Positions 1-6,805 of a stretch of 11,928 nt of DNA are shown in pieces. A model generated the notes under the pieces. The model worked only from the letters and a program-made list of their open reading frames with translations, was not told where the DNA came from and did not search any database. This DNA comes from an uncultured Eubacterium sp. Lineage in GTDB: Bacteria > Bacillota > Clostridia > Lachnospirales > Lachnospiraceae. The translations under genes were made by a program, and so were the position numbers. Position 1 is the stretch's first letter; each line of letters opens with the position of its first letter. The stretch covers positions 1 to 11,928 of the forward strand of contig CAJOQF010000173.1 in assembly GCA_905236295.1 (NCBI GenBank), read 5' to 3'.

Positions 1-1578
1 AAAGCATTTTCCAAACCTTGGAACTACCCCGTTTCCATTTATGCTGTGCAATATACTTGTCACAAGTATTCCCTTATCAGTTTGCTCATAAGTATTTTCA
101 TAATGAACCGGAAGGGATGACTTGCCTTTAATATAGTCATACATAACATCGGTATTCCTGTAGCCTCCGGCCTCATTTCCAAGACTCCACATAACGATCG
201 AGGTGTTTGAATGCATCTTATCCCTCTCATATAGGGATCTGATCCTGTCCAGATAATGGTTCTTCCACCTTACATCCTGTGATATCCGGTTGTATGATGG
301 AGGAAGTTTGTGCGCATAGACCCCGTGAGTCTCAAGGTCATTTTCGTCAATCACATAAATTCCGTATTCGTCGCATAACTCCAGCAAAAGAGGATCGGGC
401 GGATAATGCGATGTCCTTATCATGTCGATATTAAAATCCTTACAAAGCTTTATATCCCTCTCAATCTCATCCGGAGTCATTGTGTATCCGTTTATCGGCG
501 ATGTTTCATGATGATTAACCCCGTGAAACTTTATCCTGCTGCCGTTTACCAGAAATACATCATTTTTTATCTGTACCGTGCGAAATCCGATCTTCTCCTT
601 TATGCAGCATGTTTTCGTCTCAAAAAACAATTCGTACAAAACCGGCGTATCATCATTCCACTCACGTACATTCAGATGCGGAATATTTACCTCTGCCCTG
701 CAATTTTTTGTCATCGCCCTCTCTGTAAGGTCGATCCCATTTCCCTTCAACGAAAATTTCACTCCGGTATCGGCAAAGGTTTTTACCGACAACCTAAGCG
801 CATACCCCTCCGGCGTTTTCTTTGTGACCGCATCTATATCCCAGATGTCCTCGTTCTCGCAAACATACAAAAGCACATCCCTGAATATCCCGTTATTCCT
901 GAACATATCCTGACTTTCAAGGTATGTTCCGTTGCACCATCTGTGCACTATAGCCAAAAGCTCATTTTCGCCTTCTACCAAAAACTCTGTAAGATCAAAC
1001 TCAGCCGTATTGTGTGATCCCTCCGAATATCCAACAAACCTTCCGTTTACATACAGATCTATGCAGCTTGCAACTCCCATAAACGAAATGATATGTTTTT
1101 TGGAGGCATCGGATATATCAATTTTTTTTCGGTATACCCCTATGAAATTGTACTGATCGCCAGGATCCTTAAATCTCGGTCCTATCTTCTGATCAAAACC
1201 GGTCCACGAAAACACCTTACCAACCTTACCCAGTTTTGGTATGTCGGGCGGATTGTACGGAAACTGATATCTTATGTTTACATAGAACGGCTTATCATAG
1301 CCTCTAAACTGCCAGCACGACGGTACATCTATCGTGTCAAATTCGGTTCTGTCCGTATCCAGATTATGTCCAAGAACAGCCGGATAGGGATAAAACTTAA
1401 AGTCCCACTTCCCGTTTAGACATATCACCTTTGATGATCTATATCTTTTTTCTTTCGGCTTTACGTCGTTTGCTTCACGTCTTGTCGGGTACGGGATAAA
1501 ATAACTCCTCGCCGGAAGTTTGTTTACCCGAAATGTGGTAAAGGTATGGTAGTTTTCCTGATTAATATGATATCTCAT
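1..1578 (-). CDS. lacZ: Beta-galactosidase, LacZ-type glycoside hydrolase family 2 (partial, N-terminal part)
   Basis: Cytoplasmic enzyme expected to hydrolyse terminal beta-galactosides such as lactose. The reading frame is open from an ATG at 1578 to the window edge, giving 526 residues of a protein usually near 1000. The start is fixed by a GGAGGA ribosome binding site (1585-1590) six bases upstream. An N-terminal sugar-binding domain is followed by an immunoglobulin-like domain and the start of the TIM barrel. Visible family motifs are GVNHHE, RTSHYPPDP (R388-P396), DENDLETHG with E416 and H418 as the expected Mg ligands, and WSLGNEAG with E469 as the acid/base (equivalent to E. coli E461). 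The catalytic nucleophile (E. coli E537) lies beyond the window. No signal peptide is seen. Arg codons are mostly AGA/AGG and Ile codons mostly ATA, unlike the neighbouring transporter gene. The last 25 or so residues in the window align less clearly with LacZ than the rest. Family assignment is firm; substrate preference is inferred. Confidence 0.93.
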   Translation of the reverse strand, partial: MRYHINQENYHTFTTFRVNKLPARSYFIPYPTRREANDVKPKEKRYRSSKVICLNGKWDFKFYPYPAVLGHNLDTDRTEFDTIDVPSCWQFRGYDKPFYVNIRYQFPYNPPDIPKLGKVGKVFSWTGFDQKIGPRFKDPGDQYNFIGVYRKKIDISDASKKHIISFMGVASCIDLYVNGRFVGYSEGSHNTAEFDLTEFLVEGENELLAIVHRWCNGTYLESQDMFRNNGIFRDVLLYVCENEDIWDIDAVTKKTPEGYALRLSVKTFADTGVKFSLKGNGIDLTERAMTKNCRAEVNIPHLNVREWNDDTPVLYELFFETKTCCIKEKIGFRTVQIKNDVFLVNGSRIKFHGVNHHETSPINGYTMTPDEIERDIKLCKDFNIDMIRTSHYPPDPLLLELCDEYGIYVIDENDLETHGVYAHKLPPSYNRISQDVRWKNHYLDRIRSLYERDKMHSNTSIVMWSLGNEAGGYRNTDVMYDYIKGKSSLPVHYENTYEQTDKGILVTSILHSINGNGVVPRFGKCF

Positions 1579-1624
1579 GCTGTCTCCTCCATCTGCCAGG
1601 GGCGGTATTTTAAGAGGTATACAC

Positions 1625-1656
1625 GAAAAGACCGTCCAAACAAAGACGGTCTTTTC
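1625..1656 (-). terminator. Intrinsic terminator after the transporter gene
   Basis: A perfect 12-bp stem (1625-1636 with 1645-1656) encloses an 8-base loop (1637-1644). Read on the minus strand, the 3' arm ends in TCTTTTC, so it resembles a Rho-independent terminator with a short, imperfect U tract. It lies 27 bp beyond the transporter stop codon and 46 bp before the lacZ start. It should close the reductase-transporter transcript and insulate lacZ. The stem is flanked by A/T on both sides, but there is no plus-strand gene to terminate. Confidence 0.8.
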
Positions 1657-1682
1657 GTTATCTCCCTTTTATGCAATGCAAA

Positions 1683-3032
1683 TTACTTACGTCCAACAAG
1701 TGCATCGTCAAGCGGCTTTCCAGCTTCCTCGCGGAATCTGTCGTCTTTCTCCTTAACGTGCTTAGCTGAGAAGAGAAGCACAAGGATGATTGAAAGTACA
1801 CCTACAATTGCGATTACTGTGAAGATTGCGTTGTATCCCTTTGCTATCATGATGATCGCGATAAGCATAGGTCCAAGTGATGAAATAAGGTTTGCGATCG
1901 GATTTACTGCTGCGAATACAGTCGGGAAATCCTCACGACGCCAGTACTGAACTGCGAGTGATACAGTATAGTTTGAAGAAGCTCCCATGAAAAGTGCAAG
2001 CATGATAAGCGCTGCCACAAGGAGTCCCGGTTTCTCCGGGCTTGATACAGCACCGAGGATACCTGCAATAAGCATTACTATACATGCAATAACCATTGAC
2101 TTCTTGGTTCCGAGTTTCTGATCAAGGAATCCTAATGCTACAGATCCGATAAGACCGAAGATCATGATCATTCCCATAACTCCGGCGAATCCACCGAACT
2201 TGTCGAGACCTTCGCCCATCTGTCCGAGGATAGCGTTTGTCTGTGTCATGGTACCTACAGAGAACATGAGAAGGAAGCCCGCCGGAACCGTAAGGAACCA
2301 GAAATCTCTTGTTGTGAGAGTGTGGTTAAGTTTCCAAACAGAAGTCTTTCTGTCCTCGATCTCCTGAACCATCATCTTCTGAGCCATCTCAGGAGTCATG
2401 TTCGGGTTGTTGTCACGGAATCCGCCCTTCATCTCCGGGAAGTCCGGGATGAGGATAACGCCGATGATATAACCTATAACGATAACTGCAAGGAACGGTG
2501 CAAATGCAAGTGGAATATGCGGTGTGCCGTCTTTGAATGCCAAAGCTGCGAATCCACCGATAACTCCGTTGCCAAGCGGGAATGCAAGTGTTGCGATACC
2601 CATTACACCACCCTTTCTTGTCGGGAACCACTGTCCAACAAGGATTGAGAGTGAGAATGTACCATACATAAGAGAGATAACGGTACCGAGTCCGTATACA
2701 ACTCTCCAAGCCATCTGTGCTCCACCACCGATGTATCCCGGGATGAACATTATTCCGAGCAGGCAGAGTATTGTGAGAAGACCCATGATAGATCCGAATC
2801 TCTTGATACTCTTCATCTTTCCTACAAAGCTGCCCAGGATGAGCTGAACTACTATACCGATAACAGAAGCCATCGTGTAGATCGTTGAGATTGTCTGCTG
2901 TCCTCCGTAAAGGTCAGACAAGATGTTTAATGGGTAATTTCCAAGCACCATGTATGCCAGGAACGCTGTGGCGATCCAGATGATGAGCATCCAGCCTCTG
3001 CCGCCGTACCCCTTTACCTTTGTTTGTTCCAT
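1683..3032 (-). CDS. Major facilitator superfamily transporter, 12 predicted helices
   Basis: Integral membrane carrier of 449 residues, the usual length for the superfamily. Hydrophobic segments run from about residue 14 to 430. A longer hydrophilic central loop at about 200-245 follows helix 6. WFPTRKG (135-141) is a conserved MFS signature after helix 4. The helix 2-3 loop (GSFVGKMKSIKRFG, 67-80) is a degenerate form of the usual GxxxDRxGRR motif. General character recalls the oxalate/formate antiporter and monocarboxylate branches, but I cannot assign a substrate. The start at 3032 has an AAGGAGG ribosome binding site about 10 bases upstream. It is the second gene after the flavin reductase (72-bp gap with a small hairpin), so it probably imports or exchanges that enzyme's substrate or product. 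Codon choice is biased to ATC, CGT/CGC, AAG and TTC, as in highly expressed genes. Confidence 0.85.
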   Translation of the reverse strand: MEQTKVKGYGGRGWMLIIWIATAFLAYMVLGNYPLNILSDLYGGQQTISTIYTMASVIGIVVQLILGSFVGKMKSIKRFGSIMGLLTILCLLGIMFIPGYIGGGAQMAWRVVYGLGTVISLMYGTFSLSILVGQWFPTRKGGVMGIATLAFPLGNGVIGGFAALAFKDGTPHIPLAFAPFLAVIVIGYIIGVILIPDFPEMKGGFRDNNPNMTPEMAQKMMVQEIEDRKTSVWKLNHTLTTRDFWFLTVPAGFLLMFSVGTMTQTNAILGQMGEGLDKFGGFAGVMGMIMIFGLIGSVALGFLDQKLGTKKSMVIACIVMLIAGILGAVSSPEKPGLLVAALIMLALFMGASSNYTVSLAVQYWRREDFPTVFAAVNPIANLISSLGPMLIAIIMIAKGYNAIFTVIAIVGVLSIILVLLFSAKHVKEKDDRFREEAGKPLDDALVGRK

Positions 3033-3081
3033 AAATTCTTTCCCTCCTTTAAATAACGTTTATGGATAACTTATTTACAAA

Positions 3082-3096
3082 GGAAACTATGTTTCC
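3082..3096 (-). other. Small intercistronic hairpin between reductase and transporter
   Basis: GGAAAC (3082-3087) pairs with GTTTCC (3091-3096) across a 3-base loop. Further A:U pairs are possible if one base bulges. It lies 9 bp after the reductase stop codon. No U run follows on the minus strand, so it is unlikely to terminate fully. It could act as a 3' stability or processing element that lets the two genes be expressed at different levels. Confidence 0.4.
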
Positions 3097-3104
3097 CTTG
3101 ATAA

Positions 3105-5111
3105 TCAGTGCATTCCCTTTACGGCGTCGCACTGAATATCTACTGCTGCAAGATAGGCGCTTCTGGTCGCCTGATCTACCTTTGCCGGCTTTATCGCATC
3201 TCCTATGACAAAGACCTCGGCATCTCCTGCCGCTGCTTTAAGTTCATCATAGTCAACCGATTTCATGCCGAGTGCGTAGAGCACTGTGTCTGCCGGAATC
3301 TTCTGTGTGCCGTCTGCATTTTCGACAGTCACCCCATCCGACTCTATCTCAAGGCATTTTGTCTTTGGCATGGAAGTTACATTACATTTTTCCATCTCCC
3401 AGACCAAAGCCTCACGATACATTCCAAATGATTCGTTTGCCACACGGTCGAGCATCTCAACCACAGTGACCTCGCATCCTGTTTTTTGTAAGTACAGTCC
3501 GGTCTCACATCCAACGAGACCTCCGCCTATCATAACGACTTTCTTACCCGGCTTTATACTGCCATCGTAAACTGCCATTGCCTGATGTGCGTTCTCTATG
3601 CCCTTTATCGGCGGGCATGTCGGTACCGAACCGGTAGCTATTATTACCGCATCCGCTCCGAATGATCTTACGAAATCAGGTGTCGCCTCAGTGCCGAGTT
3701 TTACTTCGATATCTCTTCTGCCAACCTCATTCACGAGAAGGTTCTTGAAGTTTCGAAGATCCGGCTTGTCAATATCTATATCTGTGAAGTACAGAAGTCC
3801 TCCAAGCTTGTCTGCCTTGTCGACCAATGTCACCTTGTGCCCGCGGTCAGCTGCCGTGATGGCTGCCTGCATACCGGCAGGACCTCCGCCGATTATCAGT
3901 ACCTTCGCCGATTTGTCCGGTGCCGGTATGGTCTCCGGATCAAACGGCAAATGTGCCAGCGGATTGATGGTGCAATGTCCTACATATAATGCAAGCTCCT
4001 GGCTGGTGTACGGAAGATCGTCGTATCCCTCCTCCGGCGAGCCCGGGAAGCATTTGTAGCATCTTAAGCATCTTCTTATTCTGTCTTCTTCGCCTGCGAT
4101 GCACTTGTTTGCAAACTGCGGATCTGCCAATACCTGACGTCCGAGTACCGCAAAATCTATCTTTCCTGAAGCTATGGCCTCCTCGCAAAGCTCCGGCGAA
4201 TTGATGCCGCCGACTGCTCCGACCGGAAGCGAAGTATATTTCTTTACTATTGCCGCCTGCTCGATATTGAGTCCGTGGTCGTGGAACATCGAACTCTCCG
4301 TTCCTGACTTTACTGATTCCTCATATATTCCGCAGGTGATGTGAACAGAGGTCAGATCCTTTTCTGCCCACTGCACAAACTGTCCTGTCTCCTCGGCTGT
4401 GATACCGCCGTCCTGATGGTCTGTTCCATCGATCCTGAGTTCCACGAGGAATTCTTCGCCGACAGCCTCTCTGATCTCTCTGAGAATCTGAAGTGGGAAT
4501 TTCGCTCTGTTCTCAAGTGATCCACCGTATTCGTCAGTCCTTGTGTTCATTAACGGTGAAAGGAACTGGGTAAATATAAATCCATGTCCACCGTGAATGC
4601 ACACTCCGTCAAAACCGCATTTTTTCATATATACAGCCGCCACCGCGAAATCGTGTGCGATGCGATCCATGTCATCTTTGTTCATGGCACGAACCTTAAC
4701 TCCGGCATAATTGACACATTCAACCGGACCGACAGCCTCATGCTCAGGCTTAAACGGAACCATCTCCTTTCCACAGTGAACAAGCTCTGCAAGAGCTACC
4801 GCTCCATGACGCTTGATCCTTGTTGCGTACTCAGATACTGCACTGAATGTCTCCATATCCTCCTCAGGTTTTGAAAAATCAAATTCCCTGAATCCCGGAA
4901 TACGAACTGCATCTTTGAAATTTACATCTGTCTCACCAACGATTACACATCCGTTTCCTCCGGCTGCTCCGCTCTCAAGTTTTCTGTAAGTAAACTCTCT
5001 TGCGTCCGGATTCTGCACAATAAGTCCAAATGCCATCGGCGCACTCACGATTCTGTTTCTGTATGTCTTGTTGCCGACCTTCAAGGGACTAAGTAGATGT
5101 TCAAATTTCAT
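3105..5111 (-). CDS. NADH:flavin oxidoreductase (Old Yellow Enzyme domain) fused to an FAD/NAD(P)-binding domain; substrate unknown
   Basis: Cytoplasmic reductase of 668 residues, built like E. coli FadH, trimethylamine dehydrogenase and the Bai reductases. The family passes hydride from NAD(P)H via FAD, a 4Fe-4S cluster and FMN to a C=C bond next to a carbonyl. Residues 1-345 form the FMN TIM barrel. Within it, H173 and H176 fit the carbonyl-binding pair, but the following position, usually Tyr (HGY), is Phe: HGFIFTQFLSP, F178. Cluster ligands are C348, C351, C354 and C380, with an unusually long 25-residue gap before the last. The FAD fingerprint IIGGGPAG is at 406-413; the NAD(P)H fingerprint VVMIGGGLVG is at 525-534; a late FAD-contact motif, VFVIGDA, is at 633-639. 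The start has an AAGGAG site (5118-5123) six bases upstream. It is first in a unit with an MFS carrier and divergent from a PucR-type regulator. Likely reduces an imported enone or enoate; the actual substrate cannot be read from the sequence. Confidence 0.88.
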   Translation of the reverse strand: MKFEHLLSPLKVGNKTYRNRIVSAPMAFGLIVQNPDAREFTYRKLESGAAGGNGCVIVGETDVNFKDAVRIPGFREFDFSKPEEDMETFSAVSEYATRIKRHGAVALAELVHCGKEMVPFKPEHEAVGPVECVNYAGVKVRAMNKDDMDRIAHDFAVAAVYMKKCGFDGVCIHGGHGFIFTQFLSPLMNTRTDEYGGSLENRAKFPLQILREIREAVGEEFLVELRIDGTDHQDGGITAEETGQFVQWAEKDLTSVHITCGIYEESVKSGTESSMFHDHGLNIEQAAIVKKYTSLPVGAVGGINSPELCEEAIASGKIDFAVLGRQVLADPQFANKCIAGEEDRIRRCLRCYKCFPGSPEEGYDDLPYTSQELALYVGHCTINPLAHLPFDPETIPAPDKSAKVLIIGGGPAGMQAAITAADRGHKVTLVDKADKLGGLLYFTDIDIDKPDLRNFKNLLVNEVGRRDIEVKLGTEATPDFVRSFGADAVIIATGSVPTCPPIKGIENAHQAMAVYDGSIKPGKKVVMIGGGLVGCETGLYLQKTGCEVTVVEMLDRVANESFGMYREALVWEMEKCNVTSMPKTKCLEIESDGVTVENADGTQKIPADTVLYALGMKSVDYDELKAAAGDAEVFVIGDAIKPAKVDQATRSAYLAAVDIQCDAVKGMH

Positions 5112-5152
5112 TGCGTTCTCCTTGCTTTACAATTATTTAGTTTTTACAAAAG

Positions 5153-5164
5153 AACACCGGTGTT
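5153..5164. promoter_or_regulatory. Perfect 12-bp palindrome, probable operator
   Basis: AACACCGGTGTT is fully self-complementary with no loop, so it suits a dimeric DNA-binding protein rather than an RNA hairpin. It stands out as a GC-centred block in otherwise AT-rich DNA. It lies 41 bp upstream of the reductase start and just downstream of the proposed reductase transcription start, a usual place for a repressor or roadblock site. Binding by the adjacent PucR-type protein is inferred. Confidence 0.5.
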
Positions 5165-5181
5165 TTTATAAATTTTATATT

Positions 5182-5210
5182 ATCTTAACAATTACCTTTT
5201 GGTAAGGCAA
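5182..5210 (-). promoter_or_regulatory. Candidate promoter for the reductase-transporter unit
   Basis: On the minus strand, TTGCCT (5210-5205) and TAAGAT (5187-5182) are separated by 17 bp. This would start transcription near 5175 and give a leader of roughly 64 bases. The match to consensus is moderate, as expected for a promoter that needs an activator. A weaker alternative is TTGTTA (5191-5186) with TATAAA (5170-5165), 15 bp apart. I cannot choose firmly between them. Confidence 0.35.
5192..5205. repeat. Inverted repeat TTACC-N4-GGTAA in the reductase promoter
   Basis: A 5-bp inverted repeat with a TTTT spacer sits between the proposed -35 and -10 elements of the reductase promoter. It could be a regulator half-site pair. 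The short length means chance is possible. Confidence 0.35.
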
Positions 5211-5227
5211 GTTGCAAACTGTTGCAA
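5211..5227. repeat. Direct repeat GTTGCAA-N3-GTTGCAA, one helical turn apart
   Basis: Two identical 7-bp copies (5211-5217 and 5221-5227) are spaced exactly 10 bp start to start, so both face the same side of the helix. Each contains the palindrome TTGCAA. The second copy coincides with the -35 hexamer of the regulator promoter, and the first lies just upstream of the proposed -35 of the reductase promoter on the other strand. A protein bound here could repress the regulator and activate the reductase. Confidence 0.5.
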
Positions 5228-5250
5228 TTTTAAAAAAATTCGGGTATAAT
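5222..5250 (+). promoter_or_regulatory. Promoter of the PucR-type regulator gene
   Basis: A consensus -10 TATAAT (5245-5250) lies 17 bp downstream of TTGCAA (5222-5227), which keeps the TTG of the -35 consensus. Transcription would start near 5257, leaving a leader of about 60 bases. The -35 falls inside the direct repeat and the start point inside the 5254-5266 palindrome, so autoregulation is likely. Confidence 0.7.
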
Positions 5251-5253
5251 AAC

Positions 5254-5266
5254 GAACACATTGTTC
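5254..5266. promoter_or_regulatory. Palindrome GAACA-N3-TGTTC over the regulator's transcription start
   Basis: Two 5-bp arms (5254-5258 and 5262-5266) flank a 3-base centre. It begins 4 bp after the -10 element and would cover the transcription start, where a bound protein would block initiation. Its arms resemble the AACA/TGTT ends of the palindrome at 5153-5164, so the two could be variants of one binding site. Confidence 0.45.
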
Positions 5267-5315
5267 ATTTTGTATATTTTCAGGGTGATAAATTGGTGCC
5301 CGGAAAGGACGAATT

Positions 5316-6794
5316 ATGAAGTTGAGTTTATGGATGGTATACAACACGCTCAAAGAATTTGACCCTATTATATACATAAAAGACAAGGAATTACGTACCA
5401 TTGAGAATGTGCGTCTGTTTATAGAAACAGAGGGACGTTTCGATCACATACTCTATGTGGAGGCCGAAAAGCACCCTCATTCCAAGAACAATGAGCACAT
5501 TGTCTGCTCACACGGAAACAACTATATCCTCCTGAACACGGGAGATATCAACAGGGTTTTCAACACAGTTCTTACTTATTTCGAGGATATGATGAGCTGG
5601 GAGCAGGAACTAAACTCCATGCTCTCCGGACATTGCCTTTTAAACGATCTGCTCAATCATTTCTCGAAAATGTTATTGCGCCCTATAATGGTTCTGGACT
5701 CCAGCCAGGTCGTACTTGCCCATTCATCCGATTTCGGTATGGGTACTCTGGACGATAGCTGGGATCAAATGCTTAAAACCGGCAGTTTCGGCATAAACAC
5801 CATTGCCGAATACAACCGCCTATACAAATACATGACTACCAAAAAGGACGCTTATCTTATACCTGCCAACCCGTTTGCATTTCCAAGTATTTCAAGAAAT
5901 ATTTTTGAAAACAACGAGTTTATAGGTTATATTACAATGATTGCAAAAGGCGAATCCTTAGAGCAATCAGAGCGCGACTGGTTTGACGTCGCATGCGAAG
6001 CTGTTTTTTCTTGGTTTTCACTCTACACAGACAACAACGATATCACCATGCGTCAAAAATTTTTTACGGATATTTTGCGCGGTGATATGTCAAACAAGGA
6101 ACGTTTTATCGACATACTAAACGCACAGGGCTGGGAGAAGGATGCAACCAAGCGTCTGCTGGTTCTCTCATGCCTTTCAAGTCATGTCAATATGAATCAG
6201 CATGTAGCAAGAATTATGAACCAGATAGCCGTCTCTATCTATGCCATAACATTCGAAAACAAGATTGTTGCACTGATCAATGAAAGCGAGGCCACACTCG
6301 ATGAATATCTCAAATCCTTCCTTCCTCTGCTTCACAGCAGCGGATATTACGGAGGACGAAGCAATCCTTTCACCGATCTGTCAGAGCTTAAAGACCAGCT
6401 TGAAGTTGCTACCATAGCACTAGAAAACGCGCCCGCTGCTCCCGGTGTGATAAGCGACGGGCACGATTATGTGCTTCCATATATTTTCTCTACTTTAAAA
6501 AACCATATGAAGCTGGAACTTTGTCATCCCGCGGTCATCAAGCTTCGTGATTATGACGCCGAACACAACACCGACAACTACAAAGTCCTCTACACATATC
6601 TGCAGAACAACTGCAACCAAACTGTCAGCGCAAAACTTTTAAACCTTCACCGAAACTCCATGATCCGAAAGATTGCGCGTATAGAGGAGATATGCAACAT
6701 TGATCTGACTGACTATGAGGTCAGACTGCACCTGACCATGTCATTTGAGTACGAGCGATACCTGGCCCATTCAAATAGGACCACTCCGGCGTAG
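5316..6794 (+). CDS. PucR/CdaR-type transcriptional regulator with C-terminal helix-turn-helix
   Basis: Cytoplasmic DNA-binding protein of 492 residues. The C-terminal 70 residues match the PucR HTH_30 domain: YTYLQNNCNQTVSAKLLNLH (427-446), then RNSMIRKIARIEEI. This resembles the usual pattern of a YLENNxN helix, AxxLxxHRNT recognition helix and RIEEI. The region at about 245-375 fits the degenerate GGDEF-like domain seen before the HTH in this family. Residues 100-235 look like a GAF/PAS-like ligand-sensing domain; the first 95 residues are not recognised. The ATG at 5316 is supported by GGAAAGGA (5302-5309). The gene diverges from the reductase gene across 204 bp of repeat-rich DNA, so it most likely controls the reductase-transporter unit in response to that unit's substrate. 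Despite the family name, purine catabolism is not implied. It converges on the kinase gene with an 11-bp gap. Confidence 0.85.
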   Translation: MKLSLWMVYNTLKEFDPIIYIKDKELRTIENVRLFIETEGRFDHILYVEAEKHPHSKNNEHIVCSHGNNYILLNTGDINRVFNTVLTYFEDMMSWEQELNSMLSGHCLLNDLLNHFSKMLLRPIMVLDSSQVVLAHSSDFGMGTLDDSWDQMLKTGSFGINTIAEYNRLYKYMTTKKDAYLIPANPFAFPSISRNIFENNEFIGYITMIAKGESLEQSERDWFDVACEAVFSWFSLYTDNNDITMRQKFFTDILRGDMSNKERFIDILNAQGWEKDATKRLLVLSCLSSHVNMNQHVARIMNQIAVSIYAITFENKIVALINESEATLDEYLKSFLPLLHSSGYYGGRSNPFTDLSELKDQLEVATIALENAPAAPGVISDGHDYVLPYIFSTLKNHMKLELCHPAVIKLRDYDAEHNTDNYKVLYTYLQNNCNQTVSAKLLNLHRNSMIRKIARIEEICNIDLTDYEVRLHLTMSFEYERYLAHSNRTTPA

Positions 6795-6805
6795 TACTTA
6801 GATTT

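Noticed and set aside
1..80. Possible frameshift at the end of the visible lacZ, because the last residues align less clearly with the family
   Set aside because: No stop codon appears and no other frame gives a better match. The region before the nucleophile varies in the family, and too little sequence remains to decide.
406..1419. Long plus-strand open frames opposite the beta-galactosidase
   Set aside because: The minus-strand frame encodes clear GH2 motifs throughout. The plus-strand translations match no family I know and have no ribosome binding sites.
3105..5111. Assignment as bilirubin reductase BilR or as a bile-acid Bai reductase
   Set aside because: The position that is HGDR in BilR, as I recall it, is HGFI here. 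The usual Tyr of Bai-type enzymes is Phe, and no other bai genes are nearby.
5153..5170. AACACCGGTGTTTTTATA as a terminator on the plus strand
   Set aside because: The palindrome has no loop, so the RNA hairpin would be poor, and no plus-strand gene lies upstream to terminate.
5112..5315. Riboswitch or CRISPR-like repeats in the divergent intergenic region
   Set aside because: The leaders are only about 60 bases. The repeats are short and promoter-linked, with no repeat-spacer pattern or known aptamer.
5316..6794. Purine catabolism regulator controlling the nearby uraA-upp genes
   Set aside because: Only the fold is PucR-like. The gene is divergent from the reductase and about 3.4 kb from uraA, with unrelated genes between.
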